From Simmondsia chinensis (taxonomy: Eukaryota > Streptophyta > Magnoliopsida > Caryophyllales > Simmondsiaceae): a DNA stretch of 64,000 nucleotides. The DNA is taken from positions 12,561,237 to 12,625,236 of the forward strand of contig JAGTTD010000013.1 in the NCBI GenBank assembly GCA_018398585.1. Direction: 5' to 3'. The translations under genes were made by a program, and so were the position numbers. Below the pieces are notes generated by a model, which did no database searches, had not been told where the DNA came from, and saw only the letters and a list, made by a program, of their open reading frames with translations. Shown piece by piece: positions 22,585-32,582 of the stretch; position 1 is the stretch's first letter; every line of letters starts with the position of its first letter.

Positions 22585-24076
22585 TAGGGGTGTTCAATGG
22601 GTGGGTCGGGTCGGGTTTGGGTCCACCCATGAAGACCCAATAGTTATGGGTCTAACACCCAACCATACCTATTACTAGCCTTTAGTTGGTTCTGGTTCTG
22701 GTTCTGGTTCCAATGGGTCATGGGTAACCCATGATAGCCCATATTCAAACATTTATAACATGGTCTATCCTAGCATACAAAAAAATATACCTAACTAAAA
22801 TTTGAACCTCATGTGGGCATCGCTTCAAATATAACATAAAGAAGCACAAATAGGAAAGACCAAAGCGAATTACGATAAAAATTCACTAAATTTTAATATA
22901 AATTACCTACATGTTGTTGAGATCATTTGTAATGTTACATTTCTGGAAAAAAAAATTATCAAATTCTAACAAAGCTACTCATATATTATTGAAATCATAT
23001 TCCATTTTAAAATTTTCTTACAAAAATCTACCAAATTTTGGCAAAAATGTGTACCTGACTGGTACAATTTAAATCCTAAGGTTCTACATTTTATATATTG
23101 ACATAATATAATACTTAGGTAATAAATGTTTAAAGCATTTAAGTGATAACTTTTCAAAATAATATCATTTACTATGTGTAAAAGATATTTGGCTTGAAGT
23201 TTTTAGTATTTATAAGATTGCTTTCTATTTTGTAGAAAATTAGTAGTATTTTCGTTAAGCAAAACAATGCCAGAATGTAATTTAACTTTTATTCCCAATA
23301 AAAATTTAGGGAAGTTATCACTTAGGTATCTTGAGGTTTGACCATTTATTATTTAGGTACCCTAAAGTTTTAATATATAAAATAGAGTATCTTGAGATTT
23401 AAACGTTTTATCATTCAGGTACTCTAAGGTCTTAAAATTTTATCATTTAGATATTTATTTGTCAAAATTCGATGTATTTTCATTGAAAAATGCTAAAATG
23501 GAACAAGATTCCGATTATAAGTTAGCATATTCGTTAGAATTTGATTTTTTTTTTTTGCCAAAAATGCTAGCATAACACATGCTTTTGGCAATATTTAGGT
23601 AGTTTTTATGAACATTCGATTAATTTTTTGTTGTAGTTTGTAATTTTCATTGAATACATTAGTATGGCTTATATAAATTATCGTATTATATCAGTATTTT
23701 CTATATAAAATCGTTCATATTCTCACAAAAATATATCAAATTCTGACATAAGATACCTAGATGATAAAATATTCAAATCCCGACGTTCGTCGTTATATAA
23801 ATGAAAAATGTTTGGGTACCCGGGTTATAAATGCTCAAACCTCATTGTACATAAGTAATAATTTCTCTTAAATATAAGCATGTTTAGTTTATATAAGTTT
23901 TATATAGGTTGGGTAATAATGGGTCTTCTGGGTTTACCCAATAATGACCATAAGACCTATGGGTATACATACATATATCCAATGAAACCCAACTATTTTA
24001 AGGCACCAACCCAACCCAACTGAATGTTAATGGGTTGGGTGGGTCTTGGGTTTACCCAAACCCATAATCACCCCTA
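22585..24076. mobile_element. Non-autonomous hAT element with 8-bp target duplication
   Basis: Ends are TAGGGGTGTTCAATGGG on the left and, inverted, CACCCCTA preceded by acccaaacccataat on the right. The 8 bp outside are gccaaaaa (22577-22584) and accaaaaa (24077-24084), the length hAT transposases create. Subterminal regions are rich in gggttgggt/acccaaccc words. The flanks rejoin to ttgccaaaaatgctaaca, a phrase of the local repeat. There is no transposase frame; the middle (23310-23880) contains a copy of the repeat that also forms its target (cacttaggtatcttgaggtt), so a younger insertion or recombination is likely. Confidence 0.8.
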
Positions 24077-24084
24077 ACCAAAAA

Positions 24085-24400
24085 TGCTAACATTATAAAC
24101 AATTCCGATAATATTTAGATAGTTTATATCAACATTCAGTAATTTTTATCGTAATTTGTTGAATGTTTACTGAAAACATTAATGTGACATATTATTACCA
24201 TAATTATGTATAATATCAACATTTTACGTATAAAATATGTCAGATTCTTATAAAAATTCATCAAATTTCAACACCTAATTTGATAAAATATTCAAATCTC
24301 ATGATATCTTATTGTATAGATTAAAATATCAGGGTACCTGGGTGATAAATTGTTAAACCACAGAGTGCCTAAGTTCATAATTTTCCAAATTTAAATGAAT
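24085..24400 (+). repeat. Degenerate dispersed repeat, continuation of the hAT target
   Basis: Continuation of 22425-22584 after the hAT element, with phrases such as gataaaatattcaaatctca and ggtacctgggtgataaattg. No coding content. Confidence 0.5.
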
Positions 24401-24402
24401 GT

Positions 24403-24540
24403 TTTTTTTTTTTTTTGGTAAGTCAGCGAAATAAATAGATGAAAAGAAAATTAGTACAAGCTACAAGGGGCATACCCCAAGGCACAGCCGAAGCCTACAA
24501 ATATGAAACAACGTCAAAGGAGGTCCAGACAAAGTCCAAC
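24403..24540 (-). mobile_element. 5'-truncated L1-type LINE 3' end
   Basis: On the minus strand it ends in poly(A) (the t-run at 24403-24418), preceded by the usual plant L1 tail words: cttggggtatgcccc, cttgtagcttgtactaattt, ctatttatttcgctgactta, cc. Only about 120 bp remain. Confidence 0.65.
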
Positions 24541-24545
24541 ATGAC

Positions 24546-24690
24546 TTGACCCACCTAACTCAACCCAACTTTGAACCAATCTCTTACTGTTTTATGGGTT
24601 TGAGTTGGGTTGGGTCAAATATTAGATGGGTCGCAATGATTCTAGGCCCAACCCATCCAAATCCAGCTGATGAAAAAAAAAAAAAAAAAC
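24546..24690. repeat. hAT-like subterminal fragment and A-run
   Basis: Words such as cccacctaactcaacccaac and gggttgggtcaaatatt match the subterminal arrays of the hAT elements nearby. An 18-base A-run follows at about 24673. Confidence 0.45.
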
Positions 24691-24717
24691 AAAATTGTCT
24701 ATTAGTAAATGCCTCTA

Positions 24718-26433
24718 TTAGAGTGTGGAGGCATGGTTTCAGCGGTCAGTCATTGCCCATTCGTTAGATGAGATTAGTCTTGATGATATTCTTACATTTA
24801 TCATGGAGAACGATCTCTACGGACTAACACCTAGAGGGTTAAGCAACACCATCTTTATCCTGGTTTGTGACTCTATTGAAACCACGGAATCCTACCTTGG
24901 CCCCTGTAAGGAGATTCTACTACGAAAGTTCAGAGAAGTGTATAAGTACTCTGGCGAGACTCTTGGATCCCTAAACTAAAGAGTGTGGCTTGAGATCCAT
25001 GGACTACCCATCCAATGGTGGTCTAATGACTGTTTTGCAGACATTGCCAAAGTATGGGGGAAGTTTGTAAGGGTGGATCCGAGAACGTCAGCTATGAGGT
25101 GTGCTGACGTTGCTAGGATCCTGATTGACGCCTGCTACATAACATGCATTCATCAAATGGTCCAAGTTCAGTATAATGCGGTATCCCGCCTGATCCTCGT
25201 TAAAGAAGGCACCTCTGTGTTAATCCCAGACTACTCTCCTAGAGTTTTCGCCTTAGCGGCCTTAGCCAGATTGGCTAGGGAGCAGGCATCTTTTTCGACA
25301 TAGTCCTATGGGGAGAGTTATTGTACGACAGTAGCTCGGAATACATCACGGATCCAACCTCCAGATGAGCTGATTGCGAGTGTCTCGATTGTTTATGACG
25401 ATTCTGGAAGTCCTATTCCACGGAAAGTGAATGAAGGGATAGGTGCTACATGCAAATCGCTACGACAGGTCTCTATCTATCTTAATGGTCAGATCCTTGG
25501 GAGATGGACCATGGAAAGCTTTTTCCCGCTCGCCACCCTAATCACCTACATCCCACAACCGGTAGCCCAATTACCGTATCAGGGCGACCGTGAAAATCAA
25601 CATCTTCCTAGTCTTCTTTCATGGGTTAAGGATGACGAAGTTGTAACACTGCAGCATCGTGCCCAGATGTCTCCTCGTGAGAATGAAGCTTAGGGTAACA
25701 ATAGTGATAGTGATTCCGCAGCCTCTGGTCCAGATTTCCCTCCAGGCTTCGAGCCCTCTGCATTGATCAGACATCCAAAGAATGAAGATAGTATGCCCGG
25801 GAACCACCACTTAACAGTTCCATTTATGGAAGGGCCATGCTCAGATCGGCGAAAAGACGAAAGACTGCGCACAACAAAACGGGGAAGGAGAGCTCTGAAG
25901 CGCAAGATGAAAGAAAGAGAGAAGCAAGAGTTACATGAATTCCTGAGGGACATGTCACCCAGGAGTACTACAGGAAAAACGGTGAAGACCACTGCAAAAA
26001 GGAAAAAGAGAAATAGGGAGAATCAGGGAGATAACGCTGCTGATGCTGAGAAGATCCTAGAAGCGGAAAGAACAATACAGATGGAAAAAAGGCTGGGTCT
26101 TGATTTCGAAGGATTCGATCCACTTAGGTTGAAAACCATGCTCTATAGAAGATGAAGATGGGATGAGTTTGCTCTTTTGCCGTATTCGTGTTCCTTTTAT
26201 TTTTGCGAGTTGCTTAGCCTGTTTCTTTGTTTCTGGTTGGTCTTTTTCGTTGTTTGGTTTTGTCGTGTGTTGAGTCTTGTGTTGTGCCAGTTGGTTTGGG
26301 CCTATTGTTGTGTTGTCCTATTTCTTTGTTTTTGTGCTAGATGTTTTGGTCCCTGTGTCTTTACAGTTGGACTCAGGCCTCGCTTGGCGTGCAGTCTACT
26401 TGTTTTGCGACTTTGTTGCTAATTATAAAAAAA
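24718..26433 (+). mobile_element. ORF1-only LINE (half-L1 type) with TSD and poly(A)
   Basis: An 11-bp direct repeat, aaatgcctcta, flanks the unit (24707-24717 and 26434-26444), and the right end is an A-run (26427-26436). These are hallmarks of LINE-type retrotransposition. The body holds a single ORF1-like frame and a pyrimidine-rich 3' UTR, but no endonuclease or reverse transcriptase. Mammalian HAL1 elements have this layout, with ORF1 and tail and no ORF2, and use enzymes from full L1s. The empty site can be inferred because the flanks rejoin to a phrase repeated nearby (26578-26640). Confidence 0.75.
24725..26155 (+). pseudogene. L1 ORF1-like RNA-binding protein, three stops
   Basis: One frame runs for 477 codons with only three in-frame stops, TAA at 24977 and TAG at 25301 and 25691, all one C-to-T step from CAA or CAG. 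The N-terminal part has the plant LINE/DUF4283-type signature: RVWLEIHGLPIQWW, IAKVWGKFVRVD, and ADVARILID. The expected zinc knuckle is not visible. A basic segment at about residues 370-440 (KRGRRALKRKMKEREKQE) is a likely nucleic-acid-binding tail, and the end (ERTIQMEKRLGLDFEGFD) resembles the usual end of this protein class. In full L1s it coats the RNA. No ORF2 follows; the next 260 bp are T- and G-rich 3' UTR. The start at 24725 is the first ATG. Confidence 0.75.
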
Positions 26434-26444
26434 AAATGCCTCTA

Positions 26445-26736
26445 GTATTGTTCTAATACGAATAATGTTTTTGTGGTCATATGATTAAACCTATTGGTAA
26501 TAACTATTGGCCAAAACAAACTGGTTTGTTTGTTAATAATGATTATGTTAGTATTATAGAAACAATATTACCAATAAAATTGTCTATTTGTAAATATCTT
26601 TGTTGATACTGGTCTAAGTAATACCAACAAACATTTTTCTATTTTTGAAAAAGAGTTTTCTCTACGGCCAAAAAAAAAAAAATTTCAAAATTATCACCTA
26701 CAACAAATATAATTGTCAGTTATGGTTATCCATTTC
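26445..26736. other. Spacer, no feature beyond a short tandem phrase
   Basis: aaaattgtctatttgtaaata at about 26578 repeats the LINE target flank (aaaattgtctattagtaaat, 24691). Nothing else recognised. Confidence 0.5.
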
Positions 26737-27128
26737 TGATACAGTAAATCTCAGATTGAAGAATTAGTTGCAAGCGTTGATGCGGAATTGGCGGGGAGGA
26801 CCGCTGAGAATTCATAATCGAAGTTGGCGAGAAAAGCTCGGCATGTGCGAGGCACATGATTAATTGTTAGTTATGCTAATTTAGGAATTGTTAGTTATTA
26901 TTTACATTTTTAGTTACTTTTATTATTTCTTATTTAGCTTATTAATCCTATGATATAAATAGGATATGTGGGAATGTATTAGGGACATGATGAATGTTAA
27001 TGAATATCTTCTCTTCTCCCTCAAGAACTCTCTCATGTCTCTCTTGTTTCTACTTCTCCCTCTCCCTAAATCTCTATTTTTGGTTTGAATTACGATCAGG
27101 ACCCTATTGAATTAGGATCCTGTATCAA

Positions 27129-27140
27129 TGGTATCAGAGC
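27129..27140 (+). promoter_or_regulatory. Primer-binding site, element I
   Basis: Exact TGGTATCAGAGC, complementary to the 3' end of plant initiator-Met tRNA, one base after the LTR end. Confidence 0.9.
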
Positions 27141-27703
27141 AAGTCGGTCCTCGGCCACCATCACCACTGTTCATCAGCCGCCGCCGCCGCCGAAGTCACC
27201 ACCATCACGGAGCTATTCATCTTCTTCATCAGTAGCTGGAAGCCCGATCCTCTCCCATCATCATCACCGATTTCATCACCCCTGCACTGTTTCATCACCC
27301 CTGCACTGTTCATCGTCACCATCATCATCCTCGTCCACCCATCAGCAACATCATCATTAGCAACTTCATCTTCATTAACAGCCACACACTAGCATCTTCA
27401 TCATCAACCCCATTATCACCATCAAATACCATCAAATCCACCCAAACCCTTAACCGCACACAAGGTGTTTATAAAAATTCCTTAACCAAATTCCACCCAA
27501 TCAACTCAGGATTTGTTGATTTTGGTGAGTGTAAATCGAAACTAAGCTTAAAGTGCCTAAGTGAGTTGATTTGAGATTGAGTGGAAGCTGTTCGAAGAAA
27601 GGTTCATTAAGTCTGCTTAGGAAAAACTTGTTTTCCAAGAGATGAGCTGATCAATCAGTACTCCTAAGCTGAGCTTAGGCCACGATCACTTGAATCATCA
27701 CTC
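27141..27703 (+). repeat. CAT/CAC-triplet-rich leader of element I
   Basis: 27150-27440 is packed with catcac, catcat and ccgccg triplets and a doubled phrase (catcacccctgcactgttcat). A 91-codon Ser/His-rich frame here follows from the triplets. The same element type on the minus strand has a short gatgatgg-rich leader at 16735-16800. Confidence 0.6.
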
Positions 27704-29050
27704 ATGAGCACTAATTCGATGCATACTTCAAGGGAAGGTAACGAATCTTACTCAATTAAGTTGAGAGAAATGGAATTGCCTTTGTTTTATGGAAAGGATG
27801 TGAGTAATTGGGTTTATAAGCGTGAGAAATTCTCTCTTCGTCATCGAATATATGGATTGGATAAGGTTGACTTAGCTTCTAACCACATGAGAGGGTTAGC
27901 TCTACAATGGCACCAAAACTTCATGCGAATCAATGGAGATGGGGGTAAACCGAGTTGGAATGAATATATGAATGCCCTCAATGTAAGTTTTGGAAATGTG
28001 TGTGAGGAATCTTTGTATAAGTTGTTGAAATTCAGGAAAAATGGACGAGTTAGGGAATATCAAGCCAAATTTTATGCACTCGCAGCTCGGACCATCCTAA
28101 ATGAACAATAACTCATTATCACTTTCATAGGTGGTTTGAGGGTAGAGATTTCCTTAGAAGTGCGATCCATGCAACCCACCCTCCTCTACCATGCATTGTG
28201 TTTAGCTAAATTAGAAGAAGCTAAAATTGAATTCTTTGCTCAACAATCCAACCCGTCAAAGACCCCTCTTCTTCCCATACCTAACACTAAAAAATTCACT
28301 GCCAATTTCCATGAATCAATCCACTCCAGGCCAAACAATCAGGTTTCAATCGTTCATGATGTACAGAGGCCTCAAAAGACCCTAAACAGAAATGAGCAGG
28401 AGAAAAGCTGTGCTAATGATCTATGTATTTTTGGTGATGAAGAGGTTGCAAGGGAACATGGATGTATACCCCAGGATCTGATTGAGATTAATGGAAAATT
28501 AACTAGTGGTTACATGCATGATCAAGCAGTGAGTGAAGAGCAAACTGCAACCGTGGAAGCATCATTGCGATAGGACGAAGATGTTAAGTTCCCACCCTTA
28601 TAGCTGCAGCTACAAAACAAGCAAGAGCAGGGCCAAATTGATGACCAAACAGCTACTACATATGCAAGTAATCAGCCATTGCCTTCAGATCTGCCGCTAG
28701 AAAATAGCCACAAACTTGAGATGCAAGCAATATAAGAAGTTGAAGACAATCCTTCACTATTACCGCCTGGTGCTGTGCAAATGCAAGGGCTAAGGGTGTC
28801 TGAATTGGTTGATCTAAGTAGTGTTGAAGTCACTACAGCTGAGAATGCAGATACAAGGTTGGATGTTGGGACTTCTAGAGGCTTGGGATCTTTGTGTTTC
28901 AAGGATGCAAGCCTAACTAGCCTTCAAGACAATAATATACTTTGCCCAAGAGCTGAATCACTGCAAATTACAACAACTATAACTTTAGATCAGCAGAACA
29001 AAAGGGCTGAAGCAGTACACCAGAAGCAGCAGTTGAGAATTTATCAAATG
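27704..29050 (+). pseudogene. Gypsy gag of element I with long unassigned extension
   Basis: The same frame runs from the ATG at 27704 to 29098 with about four in-frame stops (the first at 28109). The first 135 codons are a typical retrotransposon gag: ELPLFYGKDVSNWVYKRE, NHMRGLALQWHQNF, WNEYMNALNVSFG and VREYQAKFYALAART. The second part continues with IGGLRVEISLEVRSMQPTLL and LCLAKLEEAKIEF, then a Pro/Gln/Ser-rich stretch. From about codon 270 on it matches nothing I know, and there is no zinc knuckle, protease or RT. Element H shows the same gene content on the minus strand, so the family carries gag alone. Capsid formation is the expected role; the extension is unassigned. Confidence 0.75.
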
Positions 29051-29055
29051 TCTAA

Positions 29056-29313
29056 GTTAAATATAGGCCTACCCGTAGCAGGATTTAAACAGCGATAGCC
29101 CAAGAAACACGCAGGGGATGGAGCGCGGGGCCAATTTATGGGCGGTACAGGCTGTGATGTTGGGGTAACATGCACACCCAAAGACCGAATAGGTGATTGC
29201 CAAACATCGGAATGTATTAATTGCAAAGGTGAAGTAGTAGCATGCATAACACGAGCAAAAGGTAAACAACGTGACTTGCCGAAACAACAGGCCTGACAAT
29301 GTTTAATAGAACT
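29056..29313 (-). pseudogene. Copia integrase fragment (element K, distal part)
   Basis: Minus strand: CQACCFGKSRCLPF with the CxxC of the integrase zinc finger, then TTSPLQLIHSDVWQSPI with the first catalytic Asp. An internal deletion joins this directly to PCVFLGY-like sequence (ACFLGYRCLNPATGR), which normally lies far downstream. The piece continues the copia relic that resumes at 32310; element L is inserted between them. It stops against element I at about 29055. Confidence 0.8.
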
Positions 29314-29893
29314 TGTTAGGTTATGTCTCAAATTACTTGTTTTATTTTATATGGGGCTGTCGTGTGGTCGCCGTTCGATCGGGAGGGAAGGCCGATCGAT
29401 CGGGTGATTTAAGGAAAGATTCGGAGTGTTTTGAAAGTTTTGAGCGCTGATCAATAGGAAGCCTTGTTGCGCCGGCCCTAATTATTTTCTATAAATAAGG
29501 GCTTAGGGTTTTCGGTTTAGGTGAGAGGTTTCTCCCATTCAGATCCAATCAAAGAGCGTGTGAGCCGCCATTAAGAAAAAAAGGTGATTTCGTAATTCCT
29601 CGAAGATATTGGAGTGCTACGAGAGTTCAGAGGGAGTGATTGTAATTCTTCCATATATCTCATTTTGGAAGTGTTGTTGTAATTCCTCCGTTCAATTAAT
29701 AAAGAATCTCCATCTCCGCCCGTGGTTTTCTCCCCTCTCGATTGTAGAGGGGTTTCCACGTAAATATTGTGTGTTCTTGTTTTGCTCTTTCTTTCTCCAT
29801 ATTTGTTTACTTCTCGTTTTGCGTGAGTCATATTATTTGAATCGAATCAAGTTATCAGGGTTTTTGCTTCTACATTAAGATTTATTCATAACA
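29314..29893 (+). repeat. 5' LTR of element L
   Basis: TATA box ctataaataaggg at about 29490. Contains palindromic ccgatcgatcggg-type words (about 29373-29402). About 17 bp shorter than the 3' LTR because one pair of these words is missing or decayed. Confidence 0.9.
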
Positions 29894-29896
29894 AAT

Positions 29897-29952
29897 TGGT
29901 ATCACAGCATATCATATTTGTTTAAGTTTTTTTATCAAATTGGTATCAGAGC
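29897..29952 (+). promoter_or_regulatory. Two primer-binding-site-like sequences in element L
   Basis: TGGTATCACAGC at 29897-29908, next to the LTR, differs by one base from the initiator-Met site. A perfect TGGTATCAGAGC lies 44 bp further at 29941-29952. The first is in the normal place; the second may be a leftover of a duplicated LTR edge. Confidence 0.7.
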
Positions 29953-30049
29953 CCTATTTATTTCGATTTGATAATATGACGTCCGCAATTAGATCTGAAA
30001 TTGAGAAGTTTGGTGGTCAAGTTTAAGGCAGGATCGCGTTAAGGGCCTC

Positions 30050-31387
30050 TTGAATCAGAATGGCTTGCAGAAAGATTTAGATGGGAAAGAGAAGAAATCA
30101 GAGAATCTTACAGAAGCACAATGGGAGGAGTTGGATGAGAAGGCGCTCACAGCAATTCAGATGTGTCTTACCGATGACGTTTTGACAGAAGTTCTGGAAG
30201 TGAAGACCGCTACGGAGTTATGGGAGAAATTGCAGGATATGTTCTGTTTGAAGTCTGTCTCCAACAAACTCGCAGTTAAGCGTCGGTTGTTCACGTTTCA
30301 TATGTCAGAAGGTACGTCACTTAAGAACCACGTCAGTGAATTTAATTCATTTATTCAAGATTTGAAAGAACTGGATGATATTCTTAAGGATGAAGATCAT
30401 GCAATGTTGTTGTTATGTTCTCTCTCTACTTCATATGAGGGTTTTGTCGAAAGTATGATTTATGGGGGTAGACAAACCATATCTGTTGATGAAGTTAAGA
30501 GAAACCTACTGAGTAAAGAACGAGTAGATAGGAAATTATCTGACTCTATGTATAACTCATGTAGTGGTTTATTTGTGAGGGGGAGAACCAAGTATGATCA
30601 TAGTGGAAACAAGTCTAAGTCTAGGTATCAAGATCTAACCTGTAACTACTGTCATAAGAAAGGGCACATTAAGAAAGACTGTTACAAGCTTAAGAGAAAA
30701 TTAGAAGCAGATAACAGGCCTGACCAGAGATCCATAGCAGCTAGTGTTGAGAATGAAGATTTTCTTTTGTCCGTGTTTGAACCTCAGTTGAACTTAAAAG
30801 ATAGTTGGTTTTTGGATTCGGGTTGCTCCTATCATATCTGTCCCAATCGGGATTGGTTTTCCACATTCGAGTCCGTTTAAGGTGGAGTTGCTTTGATGGG
30901 TAATGATAATCCATGCAAAGTTCTGGGTGTAGGAACAATTTGTTCTAGGATGTTTGATGGCACTATCAGGATTTTGGGCGATGTTCGTCATGTTCCTGAT
31001 TTGAAGAAAAATCTCATCTCTTTGGGTACTCTTGAATCTAAAGGGTACAGGTACACAGCTGAAGGTGGAGTTTTGAAGGTCGTTAAGGGTGCATTGATAG
31101 TTATGAAGGGCAGAAGGTCAGGTACGTTGTATGAACTTGTCGGTTCCACATTTGTTAGATCTGTTGCAGTATCTTCATCATCCTTGTTGTTGACAGAACC
31201 AGAGATCACAAATTTAGGACGTTTGAGATTGGATCGTTCAGGTGATAGGTGTCTATCTGAGCACAGTGTAAGGGGCTCTTTGTGTGGTCAGTCCAGAGGA
31301 CTGTTGGTATGTGAACAAGGGGCTTTATGTGAAGCAGAAATGTTTTCTCTTCAAACAATTCTTGACGAGACGTGTCACGTTTGGTGA
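30050..31387 (+). pseudogene. Copia gag-protease and pre-integrase remnant of element L
   Basis: Gag (UBN2 type) from 30050: LTEAQWEELDEKALTAIQMC, ATELWEKLQDMF, FNSFIQDLKELDD. The zinc knuckle CNYCHKKGHIKKDC is at about residues 198-211 and the protease active site WFLDSGCSYHI at about 251-261. An in-frame TAA at 30878 (one step from CAA) interrupts it, and the same frame resumes with VLGVGTI, LGDVRHVPDLKKNLISLGTL and YTAEGGVLKVVKG of the protease end and pre-integrase region. After about 31220 the frame drifts (GSLCGQSRGLLVCEQGA still resembles the pre-integrase block). The 5' end is probably short, since usual copia gag starts with 40-50 more residues; 29978-30049 holds part of that start in another frame. 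Confidence 0.85.
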
Positions 31388-31712
31388 GTCTTCATTATTG
31401 TTATCTCCACAGAAGATGTCATCAGTTGTTTGTGATTCAGGTCAGGTGAGTAAGCCAGAGGGAATTTAGTTCAGTAACACAGTTCAGCAGCGGGTGGCTG
31501 TTTCAGTTGATGTGTCAAGGGCCAATTCAGAGAAGAAGATTGGCATTGCTGATAACTTCTCAGATATGTTCACACAGTTTCTACCTAACAGGAAGTTCAA
31601 GCTTCGCACGGTTAGGTTTCGTACTTCGTTGTGATAACCCCGTGTGTGGGGGTTTTGTGAAGAAGGTGGAGGAAATTCTTTTATGTATGTACTTTGAGCC
31701 AAGGTGGAGATT

Positions 31713-32309
31713 TGTTAGGTTATATCTCAAATTACTTGTTTTATTTTATATGGGGCTGCTGTGTGGTCACCGATCGATCGGGAGGGAATGCCGATCGATC
31801 GGGTGATTTAAGGAAAGATTCGGAGTGTTTTGGAAGTTTTGAGCGCCGATCGATTGGGTGTTGCCGATCAATCGGGAGTCTTGTTGCGCCGACCCTAATT
31901 ATTTTCTATAAATAAGGGCTTAGGATTTTCGGTTTAGGTGAGAGGTTTCTGCCATTCAAATCCAATCAAAGAGCGTGTGAGCCACCATTAAGAAAAAGAG
32001 GTGATTTCGTAATTCCTCCAAGATATTCGAGTGCTGCGAGAGTTCAGAGGGAGGGATTGTAATTCTTTCATATATCTCGTTTGGGAAGTGTCGTTGTAAT
32101 TCTTCCGTTCAGTTAATAAAGAATCTCCATCTCCTCCTGTGGTTTTCTCCCCTCTCGATTGTAGAGGGTTTCCACGTAAATATTGTGTGTTCTTGTTTTG
32201 TTCTTTCTTTCTCCATATTTGTTTACTTCTCGTTTTGCGTGAGTCATATTATTTGAATCTAATCAAGTTATCAGGGTTTTCACTTCCGCATTAAGATTTA
32301 TTCATAACA
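31713..32309 (+). repeat. 3' LTR of element L
   Basis: Matches 29314-29893. Has at least four copies or near-copies of the palindromic word ccgatcgatcggg (31769-31890). Confidence 0.9.
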
Positions 32310-32314
32310 GAACT

Positions 32315-32563
32315 AAAACCTGAGCTAGAAAGAATTAAAGAATGACTATATAAAGTATCGAAAACAGAATGACCTAAATGTCCTAAGCGCCGGTGCCATA
32401 AGTCTGCAGGAGCAGTTTGTGCAACAAGTCCTGTGAGGTAAGGTGAGAAGCCATAAAGTGGTCCATTACTGAGTATCCTGAGTAGGGGCATCCCCGTAGC
32501 CTTGTCCTTGACACAAAAGGAGGATGAGTCAAATTCAACACTACAGTTATTGTCACGACACAA
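32315..32563 (-). pseudogene. Copia pre-integrase domain (K)
   Basis: Minus strand: FDSSSFCVKDKATGMPLLR, then APADLWHRRLGHLGHSVFDT, the typical GAG-pre-integrase block with the HxxxxH half of the zinc finger. The matching CxxC half is at 29290, on the other side of element L. Confidence 0.85.
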
Positions 32564-32582
32564 TTGTTTAATCGAAAGGAGG

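Larger units (their letters stand above)
26737..29055 (+). mobile_element. Gag-only Ty3/gypsy element, 3'-truncated (I)
   Basis: LTR about 26737-27127 (TATA-like tgatataaatagg at 26950; end GGATCCTGTATCA), primer-binding site at 27129-27140, a leader rich in CAT/CAC triplets, and a long gag-like frame. It is the plus-strand relative of the element at 13864-17314. The body stops at about 29055, where a minus-strand copia relic begins; the 3' LTR is missing. Confidence 0.75.
29314..32309 (+). mobile_element. Internally deleted Ty1/copia element with TSD GAACT (L)
   Basis: LTRs 29314-29893 and 31713-32309 start TGTTAGGTTAT and end CATAACA. The 5-bp duplication GAACT is at 29309-29313 and 32310-32314. 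Gag, zinc knuckle and the start of protease are present, then a degraded pre-integrase segment. Sequence jumps at about 31390-31520 to the last residues of copia RNase H (ADNFSDMFTQFLPNRKFK-like), so integrase and RT are deleted. A purine tract (aaggtggagatt, 31701-31712) abuts the 3' LTR. It inserted into the minus-strand copia relic K. Confidence 0.9.

Noticed and set aside
26177..26422. Cys/Leu/Phe-rich frame, possible membrane protein
   Set aside because: It lies in the T/G-rich 3' UTR of the ORF1-only LINE; the composition explains the hydrophobic residues.
27085..27360. Ser/His/Pro-rich 91-codon frame
   Set aside because: It is made of CAT, CAC, CCG and TCA triplets in the leader of element I, before the real gag start; the opposite strand gives a Met/Asp frame for the same reason.
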